Shown: positions 25,801 through 33,279 of the stretch, in pieces | How the letters are laid out: the number at the start of each line of letters is the position of its first letter | Position numbering within the stretch: position 1 is the stretch's first letter | DNA from: a virus | Length of the DNA stretch: 51,265 nt | IMG/VR virus record: IMGVR_UViG_3300036900_000099 | Coordinates: 1-51,265 of that record | Reading direction: 5' to 3' (one strand) | Notes under the pieces: model-generated | The model's database searches: none | The model's input: only the letters and a program-made list of their open reading frames with translations | Told to the model about the DNA's origin: nothing | Program-made: the position numbers and the translations under genes

Positions 25801-28049
25801 CTGCTGCTAAGTTACCTATTGGATATAAAGAACTACGTAGTTGGTTTAGTGAATCTAGAGGACCTGGTGGTGAAATAATACGTCCTAGGTTTAATCTTAC
25901 GGAAGATTTTAAAGTTATTCCTAAGAATACAACCATTATGGATTTCGATAGAACCTTAGCTGATAAATATAAACTTTATAATTTCAGAGACGGTACGCGC
26001 ACAGGTTCTCCTGCACGTCAGTTTCAAATAGAATTCTCTGGTCAACGTGATGCCCGTGATGTGATGGAGATTAGCAATAAAGGTACTCGGTATAATCCTG
26101 AGTATAGTTACGATCCAGCGCAGCCGATGGATCCTATCACGAGTATGAATAGAGCATTAACTAACATCACAAACTCAGTCTTTATGGATGACGTTAAGAT
26201 ATCTTCGATGGAGAACTGGCTACGTCGTCATAAAGATGTATTAGAGGTTGAAGGTAATGCTGATTTGATGAGTGCGCCATTCTACCATTTTAATACAGCT
26301 AAGGTTAGTAAAGGTCAACCTAAGCGTATCCAGTCACAGATTGAAGCTGAGCGCTGGATGATTAAACAGTTTAACGGTACTCCTTCTGTTTGGGATACTA
26401 CATTAGCGTCTATTCAAGATAAATTGATGGATGACATCTACGGAGCAGGAGGATGGAATACTAAATATGCTGCAGCTACCGTAGGTAAATGGGGAGTAGC
26501 CCTTATTAAAGATGGGCCTTCTTATTTACGATACATGGCTTTTAAAGCAGGCTTGGGAATGTTTTCTATTCCCCAGTTCTTTACTCAAGCTAATACGATC
26601 GTATCTATTATGGGTATGGCTGGTTGGGGTAAAGCTGCTCAAGGTACATCAGCAGCGATGATGCATACGTGGTCTAGATTTAACAGAGACCCATCGATAC
26701 TGCGTACTATGGATAAGAAACTTCAAGCATTTGGCTGGAAGCCTGGTGAGTTTCTTGAAGCTAATAATGCTATCAAAGGCACAGGATTTGATTACGTCTC
26801 TAACGAGACTAATTCAATGTTTGGTTATACTAAGACAGATAGTATCACTAAGAATGCTGGACGTTCGATTATGGACGTTGGAGATATTCCTTTTAAAGAA
26901 GGGGAACGTCTAGGTAGATATGCTTCTTGGTACACAGCTTTTAAGGAATGGCGTGATGCTAATCCAGTAGCTAAGTTTAATGATTTAGCCAGAGCAAAAG
27001 TATTGCAGCGTGCAGATGATTTGTCTGGTAATATGACACTCGCATCTAAGTCTGGATTACAGACAGGTGTATTGTCTTTCCCAACGCAGTTCCTTGGTTA
27101 TACTATGCGTATGACTGAGCTTGCCTTAGGGCATCGTCTTACTTGGCAACAGAAAGCTAGATTGTTTGGTACGTATTGGACTATGTATGGTTTACCTGTA
27201 GCGCTCGGTATTACTGGTACATCTACTTTTGGTAATATGTGGAAAGAATCTGTCGCTAAGAGTGGATATAGTCCTAACGAAGCTGGTATTAGTCAAATGG
27301 TCAATGAAGGATTACCTGCTGCGTTCCTTCAACTAGTAACAGGTAATACTTATAACGTTGGCGAGAAGTTTGGTAATCCTGGTTTAGCAGATATTCGTGA
27401 GTTTTTGTCTAAAGATAAGACTACGATGGAGAACGTAATGGGTGCTTCAGGTACATTGCTCGAAGGATTGGCTAATGCAGACGGTTATTGGAAATGGTTG
27501 ACTACCTTTGCTAAAGGTGAAGATAATGCTTATGGTTTGACATCTGCTGATGCGATTAAACCTTTTCAAGCTATATCTTCTGTGAATAATTTATGGCGCA
27601 CAGAAGCAGCAGTTAATATCGGTAAGTACATGACTAAGAATGAAAATGTGCTCAAGGATAATACTGGTGTGATGAATGCAATCTTTATGGGTGTAACAGG
27701 ATTACAACCTAAAGATGTTGATACTCAGACATTACAACGTATGAAAGATCAACGTGAAGAGAAACAGAAAGAAGGATTGAATTCCTTTATCCGTAATACT
27801 CATCGTGCGATGGATGCGATTAAGAATAAAGATCCTCAATTAGCTAATGTTTTCTTTAACAATGCTAAGATGGATTTGATTATATCTGGTTACCCAGAAG
27901 AGAAGCGTCTAAAGGCTTGGGAAGCTGCCGTACAGAATAGAACGTTACCAGAGCGTGAACTCTGGAACTATTGGCTCGAGAACGTTCCTCCTGAAGAGAG
28001 AGTTGAAAGTGCTAAGATCTACGATAATATTATAAGGAATACTAAATAA
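22854..28049 (+). CDS. Giant internal virion protein, 1731 aa
   Basis: Largest gene. Place and size suggest a gp16/gp15-type ejection protein that crosses the cell wall and inner membrane with the genome; T7 gp16 is 1318 aa. Long helical stretches, few Cys, and hydrophobic patches near residues 1230-1260 and 1430-1460. No lytic transglycosylase motif was seen. Around residues 1029-1035 there is a DFDRT sequence after hydrophobics, matching motif I of HAD-type enzymes, with no proof of the rest of the fold. The AT-ending codons match its neighbours. Confidence 0.8.
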   Translation: MYSPLDQTPPEDNSPLTLPTTPNIPMSPETASPLAGKVSWAFDKPYNDVYDALIRGQEDPLRANLAAEESSNQLSNIGDIIRKARSYITPTALTQLTAPKDPRDIFEKKFAEKSINSLTDYKEDDVDEKPTAILDAAREDPAGLAEDTAAGKSIAYRRQLLETGLQDAQDTYKHQGYFSWGLDLAKQLTQIYPEAKLRGNIPGVGAFEGGLLGENLEKQRVGLLSIPDDEEFKNTYLNILNKLKQDNPSMAVAFAQAMYGQSLSDRYINNAMTAIGALDIKSGFLIGKGIAGRVAARRALTDIINRGADEAAKGLDAVAPSIATAEASGHVGDAALQQTVNRILDQEATRITPERTALEGLMSIMKQGKNLALDNTPERVRAVITGMRKTLEFNAASKDPAIIEEMKVLQTHLDEFTKDNELAAKHPEVAREIFARLSEQYDNTTGAFIEARLNLQNVLRIGNALANRKVLEQVWKEIKGRTQGLSDNVIDQTIPKFNPITQNHEVTTIFGRNSAELFNNDAEAIGTVEKHGLRVTMIDGVPVEGVKPGESGVSIGSVGGKYYAAISRPINEIEHYIRDAVVETEESKAGNHGILNSWGLGWGRTPDEVLPQLENMNRKIAIYGPAALRDVLERYIASKVDLARARLRGKNLFEVFNNLGKGSQFQRMLDHLQRAINPETGKPGIEFKTPQEVYSFYMTNYGRMPDPIEYEAYFAAKHGMDMDLSFRNMMVVKNIARLGGEEHRISVYNGRAPEGRDKSKWFVGMTVKPEGELLPAIPEGTTNPKIDRKLTDPGLNVQYKEVEFGGKKYTAAFSGGRKADVRLGIPNDAPIAHVGDNTGELNITSAQSFAQSRVGKDIIPKLQTGEYKLIKLYNVHQNDLNGFNGIGNERIQYVITRNHEVRPVSFQQIPRQPGFHIQYDHPFYMKQADIRKSIVGPDEYHWYEGDNTAFLLQNRLMGEDLAKVMNEVRGHIAGGREAEAEAAAAKLPIGYKELRSWFSESRGPGGEIIRPRFNLTEDFKVIPKNTTIMDFDRTLADKYKLYNFRDGTRTGSPARQFQIEFSGQRDARDVMEISNKGTRYNPEYSYDPAQPMDPITSMNRALTNITNSVFMDDVKISSMENWLRRHKDVLEVEGNADLMSAPFYHFNTAKVSKGQPKRIQSQIEAERWMIKQFNGTPSVWDTTLASIQDKLMDDIYGAGGWNTKYAAATVGKWGVALIKDGPSYLRYMAFKAGLGMFSIPQFFTQANTIVSIMGMAGWGKAAQGTSAAMMHTWSRFNRDPSILRTMDKKLQAFGWKPGEFLEANNAIKGTGFDYVSNETNSMFGYTKTDSITKNAGRSIMDVGDIPFKEGERLGRYASWYTAFKEWRDANPVAKFNDLARAKVLQRADDLSGNMTLASKSGLQTGVLSFPTQFLGYTMRMTELALGHRLTWQQKARLFGTYWTMYGLPVALGITGTSTFGNMWKESVAKSGYSPNEAGISQMVNEGLPAAFLQLVTGNTYNVGEKFGNPGLADIREFLSKDKTTMENVMGASGTLLEGLANADGYWKWLTTFAKGEDNAYGLTSADAIKPFQAISSVNNLWRTEAAVNIGKYMTKNENVLKDNTGVMNAIFMGVTGLQPKDVDTQTLQRMKDQREEKQKEGLNSFIRNTHRAMDAIKNKDPQLANVFFNNAKMDLIISGYPEEKRLKAWEAAVQNRTLPERELWNYWLENVPPEERVESAKIYDNIIRNTK

Positions 28050-28080
28050 ATGGCGACTGAGACTCGTCGAAGGAGACTTT

Positions 28081-30246
28081 ATGGCGGTATTTAACCCCAA
28101 TCCAGGACAAGTTCAAGAAGAAGACTTCAGGAACTTCTCACATCCTATATCACCTGTAGAAGGTAATAAGGCTTTAGGTACTGCGTTAACTGGCGTAGGC
28201 CAAGGTTTAGCGCACGCTGGTGAGTTTGTTAAAGACATAGGTAAGGTACAGGAGTTTAATACGAGACAAGATATTGAGAATTCTCCTGAGCTTAAAGCTG
28301 CGGGTGCTGCACGTGATCAATCTATTGCTGCATATGAAAACTTTTACAATCAAGGTGTAGATCAGAAAGAGCTTCAGACTTCTATTAATGCTCCTAATGC
28401 TGGTGTAGAGTTAATTGCCCCTGGTGTAGATAAAGCAAGTTTACCTACAGACTTACGCACTCTTCCTCAGATTGCTGGTGGTCTAGCTCAAGCTAAGCTT
28501 GATACTAAAGTTAATCAAGTATTACTTACAGCTGAAGTAGAACGTAATGCTAAGGCTTTACGTGCTCGGTTTCCTGATCATGTAGATTATATTGATCATG
28601 TCTTTCGACAAGCAGGGTTTGGTAATACAGCTAATGAAAAGCTACATGCACTACAACAATTCTATCTAGCAGCTAATGCTAGTAAGAATGATGAGACTAA
28701 AAGTGCTATTGCTTTTGGTCATACTCTTATTGATAAGGGAATACCTAACACTGCACCGCTCGTAGATGCGGTACGTCAAGGGGTACCTGGTGCTATTCAA
28801 AAATTAGAAGAACACGGTAACAGATATTTAGCTGATGACTATATTCTTAAGAAGGGTTTAGAGAGATTAAGAGGGGGTAATGAATTAGATAAAGATGCTG
28901 CTGCTAAGTCTTTTGGTACGTACTTAGATGGAGTCGTTAATAGCGGTCTTCAGTCTGTGTATGCTAATTCTGGTTATAAGAACTTCGATGAGATTCAAGC
29001 ACGTGTACAGTGGATACAAGCACATCCAGAAGCAACTAATCCTTTAGAAGTTGAGAAGCTTAGTCAACAGCTACATTTGCTTAGGGATCAACATGAATCG
29101 TTGATGACTAGAAAACTATTTGAACCTGTTACTAAAGGATCAGGAACAACAAATGCTACATTGCTCGGACCTGATGGTGCTCAGACTGGTCAAGCGATGA
29201 TTAAAGCTCGTCTTTATCCAATCGATCAAACTATTCAAGCTGTAGAGAATAAAGACTTTGGACTAGCAACCTACATACCTCATATGGTTGATGCGTTTAC
29301 CCAAGCTGATATTAAAGCGATGATGGATGACAAAGAATTACGTCCACATATAGTTGACTTACTTGCAATGATAAAACTTAGCCCTCAACTAGGTGAGAAG
29401 ATCTACTTTCAAACTCATGAAGGTATTGATAAAGCCATGCTCGCATTTGTTCAGAATAGACAAGTAGGTATGGTAGCTAAGGGTACTCCGGTAACAGACG
29501 GTCTACAAGAACTTATTAAATCTGGTAGAGCTTCCGTAGCAGCTAAACCTATGCTCGATGTAGCTAATTGGATACATGACGGTACGTTAACCAATGACGA
29601 TCAGAAACGTACAGTTGCTAAGGCATTCTTTGATTTCAGTAATCAAGGTAATCTAAAACTATTTCCTCAAGACCGTTACGAACAACAAGGAAAGAATCGA
29701 GTATTCATTCCTGGTAGAGAGTTTATGTTTAAGGATCTCACTAGTCCTAAGATGACTGACGAGATGAAACGTCTTGGTCCTCAGACATGGAATATGTATA
29801 AGACTTACGTTGATAAGGAACATGGTGAATCCATCTTTCTTAGTCAGATTAGACAGTTAGAACAGTTTACTACTGGACCTAACTTTAAAGGATTAGAGAT
29901 TGCTTGGGATGATAAAGATGGACACTTTCATGCTAAGGGAAGTACACGGTTTTCTCCTGGCGTGCCTCCTGCAGTAGAGCGTACGATAGCTCAAGTAAAT
30001 GAAGGATTAGATTCTCTTAATTATATTGGTAAAAAAGATGGACAATCTCCTTCTGTTTATACTTTACGTAAGCTTAGAGAGTTAGGTGCAGACCTTGGTG
30101 GATTCAGTGGTATACCTGCAGAGATGCTTAAAGCTGTGCAAGGTTCTACTACACAAGGATTTAAGATGCTTCCAGGTGAGACTAAGGCACAAGCTAGAGA
30201 ACGTATCCAAAATAAAGGTAAATCTAGTGGCGATAACAACGAGTAG
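28081..30246 (+). CDS. Internal virion protein, gp15-like, 721 aa
   Basis: AAGGAGAC precedes the ATG. Length is close to T7 gp15 (747 aa), a helical inner-core protein ejected into the periplasm. Ala/Lys/Gln-rich and helical throughout, ending with a basic segment (TKAQARERIQNKGKSSG). If the assignment is right, the order gp14-giant-gp15 differs from T7's gp14-gp15-gp16. Assigned by length and context. Confidence 0.7.
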   Translation: MAVFNPNPGQVQEEDFRNFSHPISPVEGNKALGTALTGVGQGLAHAGEFVKDIGKVQEFNTRQDIENSPELKAAGAARDQSIAAYENFYNQGVDQKELQTSINAPNAGVELIAPGVDKASLPTDLRTLPQIAGGLAQAKLDTKVNQVLLTAEVERNAKALRARFPDHVDYIDHVFRQAGFGNTANEKLHALQQFYLAANASKNDETKSAIAFGHTLIDKGIPNTAPLVDAVRQGVPGAIQKLEEHGNRYLADDYILKKGLERLRGGNELDKDAAAKSFGTYLDGVVNSGLQSVYANSGYKNFDEIQARVQWIQAHPEATNPLEVEKLSQQLHLLRDQHESLMTRKLFEPVTKGSGTTNATLLGPDGAQTGQAMIKARLYPIDQTIQAVENKDFGLATYIPHMVDAFTQADIKAMMDDKELRPHIVDLLAMIKLSPQLGEKIYFQTHEGIDKAMLAFVQNRQVGMVAKGTPVTDGLQELIKSGRASVAAKPMLDVANWIHDGTLTNDDQKRTVAKAFFDFSNQGNLKLFPQDRYEQQGKNRVFIPGREFMFKDLTSPKMTDEMKRLGPQTWNMYKTYVDKEHGESIFLSQIRQLEQFTTGPNFKGLEIAWDDKDGHFHAKGSTRFSPGVPPAVERTIAQVNEGLDSLNYIGKKDGQSPSVYTLRKLRELGADLGGFSGIPAEMLKAVQGSTTQGFKMLPGETKAQARERIQNKGKSSGDNNE

Positions 30247-30814
30247 TGGTGATAGGTACGACTCCTTAGAAAACTTCATTGGAGGTAATCCTTCGGAATA
30301 TGTTGAACTCAACGATAATACTCCTAAGGTAGAAACTACTGTTCCTAATATTGCAGGTGGATTAAGCACTTCTCCTAAGCCTGCTAATGATAATGATAAT
30401 AGGAAACCTATGAGAGTTAGTCCAGGAGTAGATGCTATTGCTCATGAAATAGATTATAATGAATTAGAAGAGAATCTAAGAACTAATCCGCAAGTAGATC
30501 CAAGTATGGATCTATTACGTAAAGGTATTAAACTTCCTAAGGTTGGAGATATATCTAGTGTTAAACCTTCTGAAAATATAGTTGATAGAGGCAGTGCTCT
30601 TTATAATTCTAAAGAGTTAGCTTACGATGCAGAAACAGCACGTAATAGACTTAAAGATTATGGTAAAGAAGAAAGAGATACGTTAGGTATTGGTCTCGAA
30701 GACTGGCAACATATGATCGATATGGCTGTTGCCAAATCTGAATACAGACGTAGAGTTAAAGAAGAAACTATGAAAAAGAATGTAATTGTTCCTTCTAAGG
30801 AGTTAACACAATAA
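30227..30814 (+). CDS. Hypothetical late protein, 195 aa
   Basis: GTG start preceded by AAAGG with 8 bases spacing and overlapping the end of the previous gene by 20 bases; an ATG in the same frame at 30086 would overlap far more and has no site. The product is polar, with an Asn/Asp-rich first third (KPANDNDNRKP) and a charged helical end. Probably a virion or assembly protein by location. Confidence 0.75.
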   Translation: MAITTSSGDRYDSLENFIGGNPSEYVELNDNTPKVETTVPNIAGGLSTSPKPANDNDNRKPMRVSPGVDAIAHEIDYNELEENLRTNPQVDPSMDLLRKGIKLPKVGDISSVKPSENIVDRGSALYNSKELAYDAETARNRLKDYGKEERDTLGIGLEDWQHMIDMAVAKSEYRRRVKEETMKKNVIVPSKELTQ

Positions 30815-31077
30815 TGCCAGCTATTTTAGAAAGATTAGTGTCGCAGCTTCAAGCAAAAGGGAAATCTAAATCAAGTGCATTTGCAATCGCCACTAGCGTA
30901 CTACAAAAATCAGGAGATCTTAAGAAGGGCACTCAGCAAGCGACTGCTAAAGGCGCTAAGCGTGGGGCAATGTCCCCTGGCGAAAGAGCTAAAGACAGAG
31001 CTTCTAAAAGATCCAAACATAAATCAAAAGACTATAAATATAGCTCTAAAACTAATCGAGCAACATTGAAGAAATAA
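30814..31077 (+). CDS. Small basic protein, 87 aa
   Basis: Last gene of the virion operon, TAATG overlap with the previous gene. Very rich in Lys, Ser, Ala and Arg; two short helices (LERLVSQLQAKGKS and SAFAIATSVLQKSG) then a basic tail. The same layout as the 48-aa protein at 5340-5486. DNA- or capsid-associated function is a guess. Confidence 0.75.
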   Translation: MPAILERLVSQLQAKGKSKSSAFAIATSVLQKSGDLKKGTQQATAKGAKRGAMSPGERAKDRASKRSKHKSKDYKYSSKTNRATLKK

Positions 31078-31103
31078 ACACTTCTTAGAATTTAGACATG
31101 AAA

Positions 31104-31140
31104 AAGCCTCCCCCAGAATAAATCTGAGGGAGGCTTCTTT
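31104..31140. terminator. Bidirectional intrinsic terminator between convergent operons
   Basis: Stem AAGCCTCCC / GGGAGGCTT (31104-31112 with 31128-31136) with inner pairs CAGA / TCTG, T-rich tail on plus (CTTTATT) and A-run before it that gives a U-run on minus. It ends the 27-kb virion transcript and stops the replication operon coming from the other side. Confidence 0.9.
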
Positions 31141-31146
31141 ATTAGT

Positions 31147-31239
31147 TCAGGCATCAACTAGCTACTCACGCGAGTAAAGCTTCTAGTTAGATGCCTGACT
31201 CTATTCCCGCTTGAGCGTTGGAGCGCCCACCTAAGCGGG
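31147..31239 (-). other. Large dyad and second hairpin downstream of the replication operon
   Basis: A 15-bp stem with one bulge (31147-31161 with 31183-31198) closes over an inner hairpin TACTC / GAGTA. Next to it CCCGCTT / AAGCGGG (31206-31212 with 31233-31239) encloses a smaller GCG/CGC pairing. Both would be in the 3' end of the minus-strand transcript. There is no gene here. Could be RNA 3'-end structures, a processing site or a protein-bound cruciform. Confidence 0.7.
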
Positions 31240-31244
31240 GTAGG

Positions 31245-31625
31245 TTAAGAATTCAAAGCCTTAACTGTGGCCTTGAAGTCTTGAAGGGCCTTGAGGCCAT
31301 CTTCCTCGGGAAGAGCAAAGATGACATCGATCGTATCCTTCTTGGTTTCGAGCAGAGCTTTTGCAGCCTCCTCGTAACCTTTACGATCTGCGACCTTAGT
31401 CGGTTCACGCCAGATCAGTCCATAAGGACCAGTGCCATAAGCAGTGATCCCATCCTCGTCCGTAGTGGGCAAGGTGAACTCATCAGACTTGATCCGATCA
31501 ACGAGTTCCTTGGCAGATTGAGGAGGATCATTCTCGGTAATGTTAAACTTCCGAGCGAGCGCCTTCTTACCATCAAACCAGGTATCCTCGATACGGTCGC
31601 GCAGGTAACGCTTGGTATCAAACAT
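31245..31625 (-). CDS. Hypothetical early protein, about 126 aa
   Basis: The ATG at 31625 follows AAGGAGAG at good spacing and gives a product starting MFDTKRYLRDRIEDTWFDG. A longer form from ATG 31745 (166 aa, with a Lys/Cys/Pro-rich extension) is possible because that ATG overlaps the upstream stop. Charged, soluble protein, no known domain. Last gene of the minus-strand operon. Confidence 0.75.
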   Translation of the reverse strand: MFDTKRYLRDRIEDTWFDGKKALARKFNITENDPPQSAKELVDRIKSDEFTLPTTDEDGITAYGTGPYGLIWREPTKVADRKGYEEAAKALLETKKDTIDVIFALPEEDGLKALQDFKATVKALNS

Positions 31626-31737
31626 GGGAGTTTTCTCTCCTTCTTCTTTTTGTACAGGTGGGTATTTTGATTTACACACCTTAGGTTTGCAAGGTACAGC
31701 GTTTGATCTCTGTGCCTCATTGATCATTTCAAAGACG

Positions 31738-31881
31738 TCAAACATTGAACGGAGGCTCCGTCTGCTGTCCGACATCCTCTTCCGACTGAACCTCAAAAAC
31801 TTGAGCGAGGGGTTTTACCTCTCCAGTTTCAAGGTCCTTAACGGAGAGAGTTTCTCCGTTCCTTATAGTGGTAAGCTTCAT
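31738..31881 (-). CDS. Small protein with MKLTTI N-terminus, 47 aa
   Basis: ATG after GGAGTAAGCA. Sequence opens MKLTTIRNGETLSVKDLETG, recalling the VKLTV-aromatic-Asn-(Gly/Asp) peptide found at the ends of six other early proteins. The rest is acidic and polar. The stop overlaps the alternative ATG of the downstream gene. Function unknown. Confidence 0.6.
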   Translation of the reverse strand: MKLTTIRNGETLSVKDLETGEVKPLAQVFEVQSEEDVGQQTEPPFNV

Positions 31882-31916
31882 TGCTTACTCCTCTTGTTAG
31901 GGGATTACTCCCCGGT

Positions 31917-32156
31917 TTAACGGCTACCTCTTTTAGGTTGCCGTATTCTATTAGCATGTTTGGATACCACAGCAGTAGGCACTCTGTCAAGAGATCCTGT
32001 GCGATGATATCCTAGATGATCAACCTCTTTGTTATCGCCCTTGTGTACTAAGCCCTTTTTAGCGGCTTTACGTCTGGCTTTATTACGAGCCTCTCGACGT
32101 CTAACTTGTGCGGGCGAGTCTTCGTAACGCGTTTCACGCGGATAGTTATGAACCAT
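31917..32156 (-). CDS. Small HNH-like basic protein, 79 aa
   Basis: Starts MVHNYPRETRYEDSPAQVRR, then a strongly basic helix, then KEVDHLGYHRTGSL and a C-terminal VVSKHANRIRQPKR. The D-H pair and the VVSKHANR end look like a reduced HNH motif of phage proteins often called HNH or structural; the third catalytic position is not obvious. The ATG lies inside the VKLTVY coding segment of the upstream gene (11-base overlap). Confidence 0.75.
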   Translation of the reverse strand: MVHNYPRETRYEDSPAQVRRREARNKARRKAAKKGLVHKGDNKEVDHLGYHRTGSLDRVPTAVVSKHANRIRQPKRGSR

Positions 32157-32475
32157 TGTATACGGTAAGTTTTACCTTCACCTCCTTTTTAAGTGGAGGA
32201 CAACGACCACCAAGCGGTGGTCCCAGTAGCTGATATCCAACCACTATATCCCCTTTATCTGTAATGTCAAGCCAACTTTCCAAGATATGATCTTGAGGGC
32301 GTATGAGTGCGATCGTTTGTGTGCGGAAATAGTGTGCGATGATGTCTAGGAGAATATCATCAGATATCGATTTCTCCAAAGTTCTTCGCTCGTACGAGGG
32401 CTTTGTGGGTTTCCGCTTCTTCGAATAGTTCGCGTTTGCGTAGGAGCCCTTTTGGTTTGACCTTCGGGCGTTCAT
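32146..32475 (-). CDS. Hypothetical protein ending in VKLTVY, up to 109 aa
   Basis: ATG at 32475 has GGAG with 7 bases spacing, but the first 32 residues overlap the 58-aa gene at 32360-32536 in another frame; a TTG at 32379 is an alternative start. The middle (SDDILLDIIAHYFRTQTIAL) looks like a small folded domain. The C-terminus VKVKLTVYNGS carries the recurring VKLTV peptide. Contains a promoter-like sequence on the coding strand (32243-32270). Confidence 0.65.
   Translation of the reverse strand: MNARRSNQKGSYANANYSKKRKPTKPSYERRTLEKSISDDILLDIIAHYFRTQTIALIRPQDHILESWLDITDKGDIVVGYQLLGPPLGGRCPPLKKEVKVKLTVYNGS
32243..32270 (-). promoter_or_regulatory. Promoter-like sequence inside a coding region
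   Basis: On minus: TTGACA (32270-32265), 16-bp spacer, TATAGT (32248-32243). Same -35, same spacing and TTGACAT start as the promoters at 1861, 46571 and 49219. It would serve the three genes at 31245-32156. Being inside a gene it could be chance. Confidence 0.4.
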
Positions 32476-32536
32476 GCTTTTTCTCCGCTACCAATCTATC
32501 AGCTTTGCTCTGCGGATGATGTATATGTTTATTCAT
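32360..32536 (-). CDS. Small basic protein, 58 aa
   Basis: The ATG overlaps the stop of the 46-aa gene (ATGAATAA). Residues alternate Lys/Arg with Glu (GLLRKRELFEEAETHKALVR), a plausible amphipathic helix. It overlaps the 109-aa gene by 116 bases, so one of the two N-terminal regions may not be real. Function unknown. Confidence 0.5.
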   Translation of the reverse strand: MNKHIHHPQSKADRLVAEKKHERPKVKPKGLLRKRELFEEAETHKALVRAKNFGEIDI

Positions 32537-32669
32537 ATACGTTACCGCAGGCTTTCATGATTTGCTTAAGCGCATCATAGTAGACGGCGTAGTCGATCAT
32601 CCACATCATCATTCCGCCGATGAGTAGACCCATGGTGAACATGAGAGTTGAGTAAACTGTTGTTTTCAT
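32529..32669 (-). CDS. Small membrane protein, 46 aa
   Basis: Starts MKTTVYSTLMFTMGLLIGG; one hydrophobic Met-rich segment (LMFTMGLLIGGMMMWMIDY) then a short polar tail. Looks like a single-pass membrane peptide. Between the endonuclease gene and the small basic gene in the same operon. Confidence 0.6.
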   Translation of the reverse strand: MKTTVYSTLMFTMGLLIGGMMMWMIDYAVYYDALKQIMKACGNVYE

Positions 32670-32705
32670 AGGAATTGTGACCTTCTGTTTGAGTAAACCC
32701 ACCAG

Positions 32706-33131
32706 TTATTTCTTAACTGGACGTGTACACCTTCTTGGTAACCGTACTTTCGTAACCGTCGTTGTGCGTTTCTTGCGCTCAGCGTCATTAAGCCACTCCT
32801 CTGGAATTGTACTTATTGCGTACGGTATTCCATATTTCGTTGCCCAACGTAAATCCTGCTTTCTTCGATCATTATAAAATAATATACGTAAGTCGATGTC
32901 AGGATGTTGGGCTTTTATCGCTCTAAGCTTTCTTTTATCCTCTCGCCGTAAATATCCTTTGAGTTCGATGCGTAGTGGTGTTGTTTGCAGAACTCGGCGG
33001 ATAGTAAAGTCTGGCAAGTAAGTAGCGTGGAGGACATAAGGAAGCTTTTCCGCTTCGTATTCAAAGTTTATCTTCTTTTCTATCAGGTATTGGTTTATCG
33101 ACTTCTCGAAAGAATTGCGTAACTTCGCCAT
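32706..33131 (-). CDS. T7-type endonuclease I (Holliday junction resolvase), 141 aa
   Basis: Cuts branched DNA during replication and packaging and helps degrade host DNA. Matches the family in length (T7 gp3 is 149 aa) and motifs: N-terminal charged helix, FEYEAEKLPYV, then the catalytic PD-(D/E)xK elements YLPDF (Asp near 42) and IELKG (Glu and Lys near 57-59), then LRAIKAQHPDIDLRILF and a basic C-terminus. It begins within the end of the gene at 33061-33279. Confidence 0.92.
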   Translation of the reverse strand: MAKLRNSFEKSINQYLIEKKINFEYEAEKLPYVLHATYLPDFTIRRVLQTTPLRIELKGYLRREDKRKLRAIKAQHPDIDLRILFYNDRRKQDLRWATKYGIPYAISTIPEEWLNDAERKKRTTTVTKVRLPRRCTRPVKK

Positions 33132-33279
33132 CGTTAATAATAGTCATCACATAAGCTATGTCAGGTTCAGCTGCGTAGTAATCCTCCGGTTTGTTGTGCC
33201 TGACGCACGGATGAATATGTTTACACTCCTGCCACGGGTTCTGGCATTTGCATCGGCCACGTAACATTAGGCAACCCAT
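33061..33279 (-). CDS. Small Cys/His-rich protein, 72 aa
   Basis: Five cysteines and several histidines in the first 30 residues (GRCKCQNPWQECKHIHPC) suggest metal binding. It overlaps the nuclease gene upstream by 59 bases and the endonuclease I gene downstream by 71 bases, in different frames. A similar GRC-x-C ... EC pattern occurs in an overlapping frame at 34731-34907. Start could also be ATG 33267. Confidence 0.55.
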   Translation of the reverse strand: MGCLMLRGRCKCQNPWQECKHIHPCVRHNKPEDYYAAEPDIAYVMTIINDGEVTQFFREVDKPIPDRKEDKL

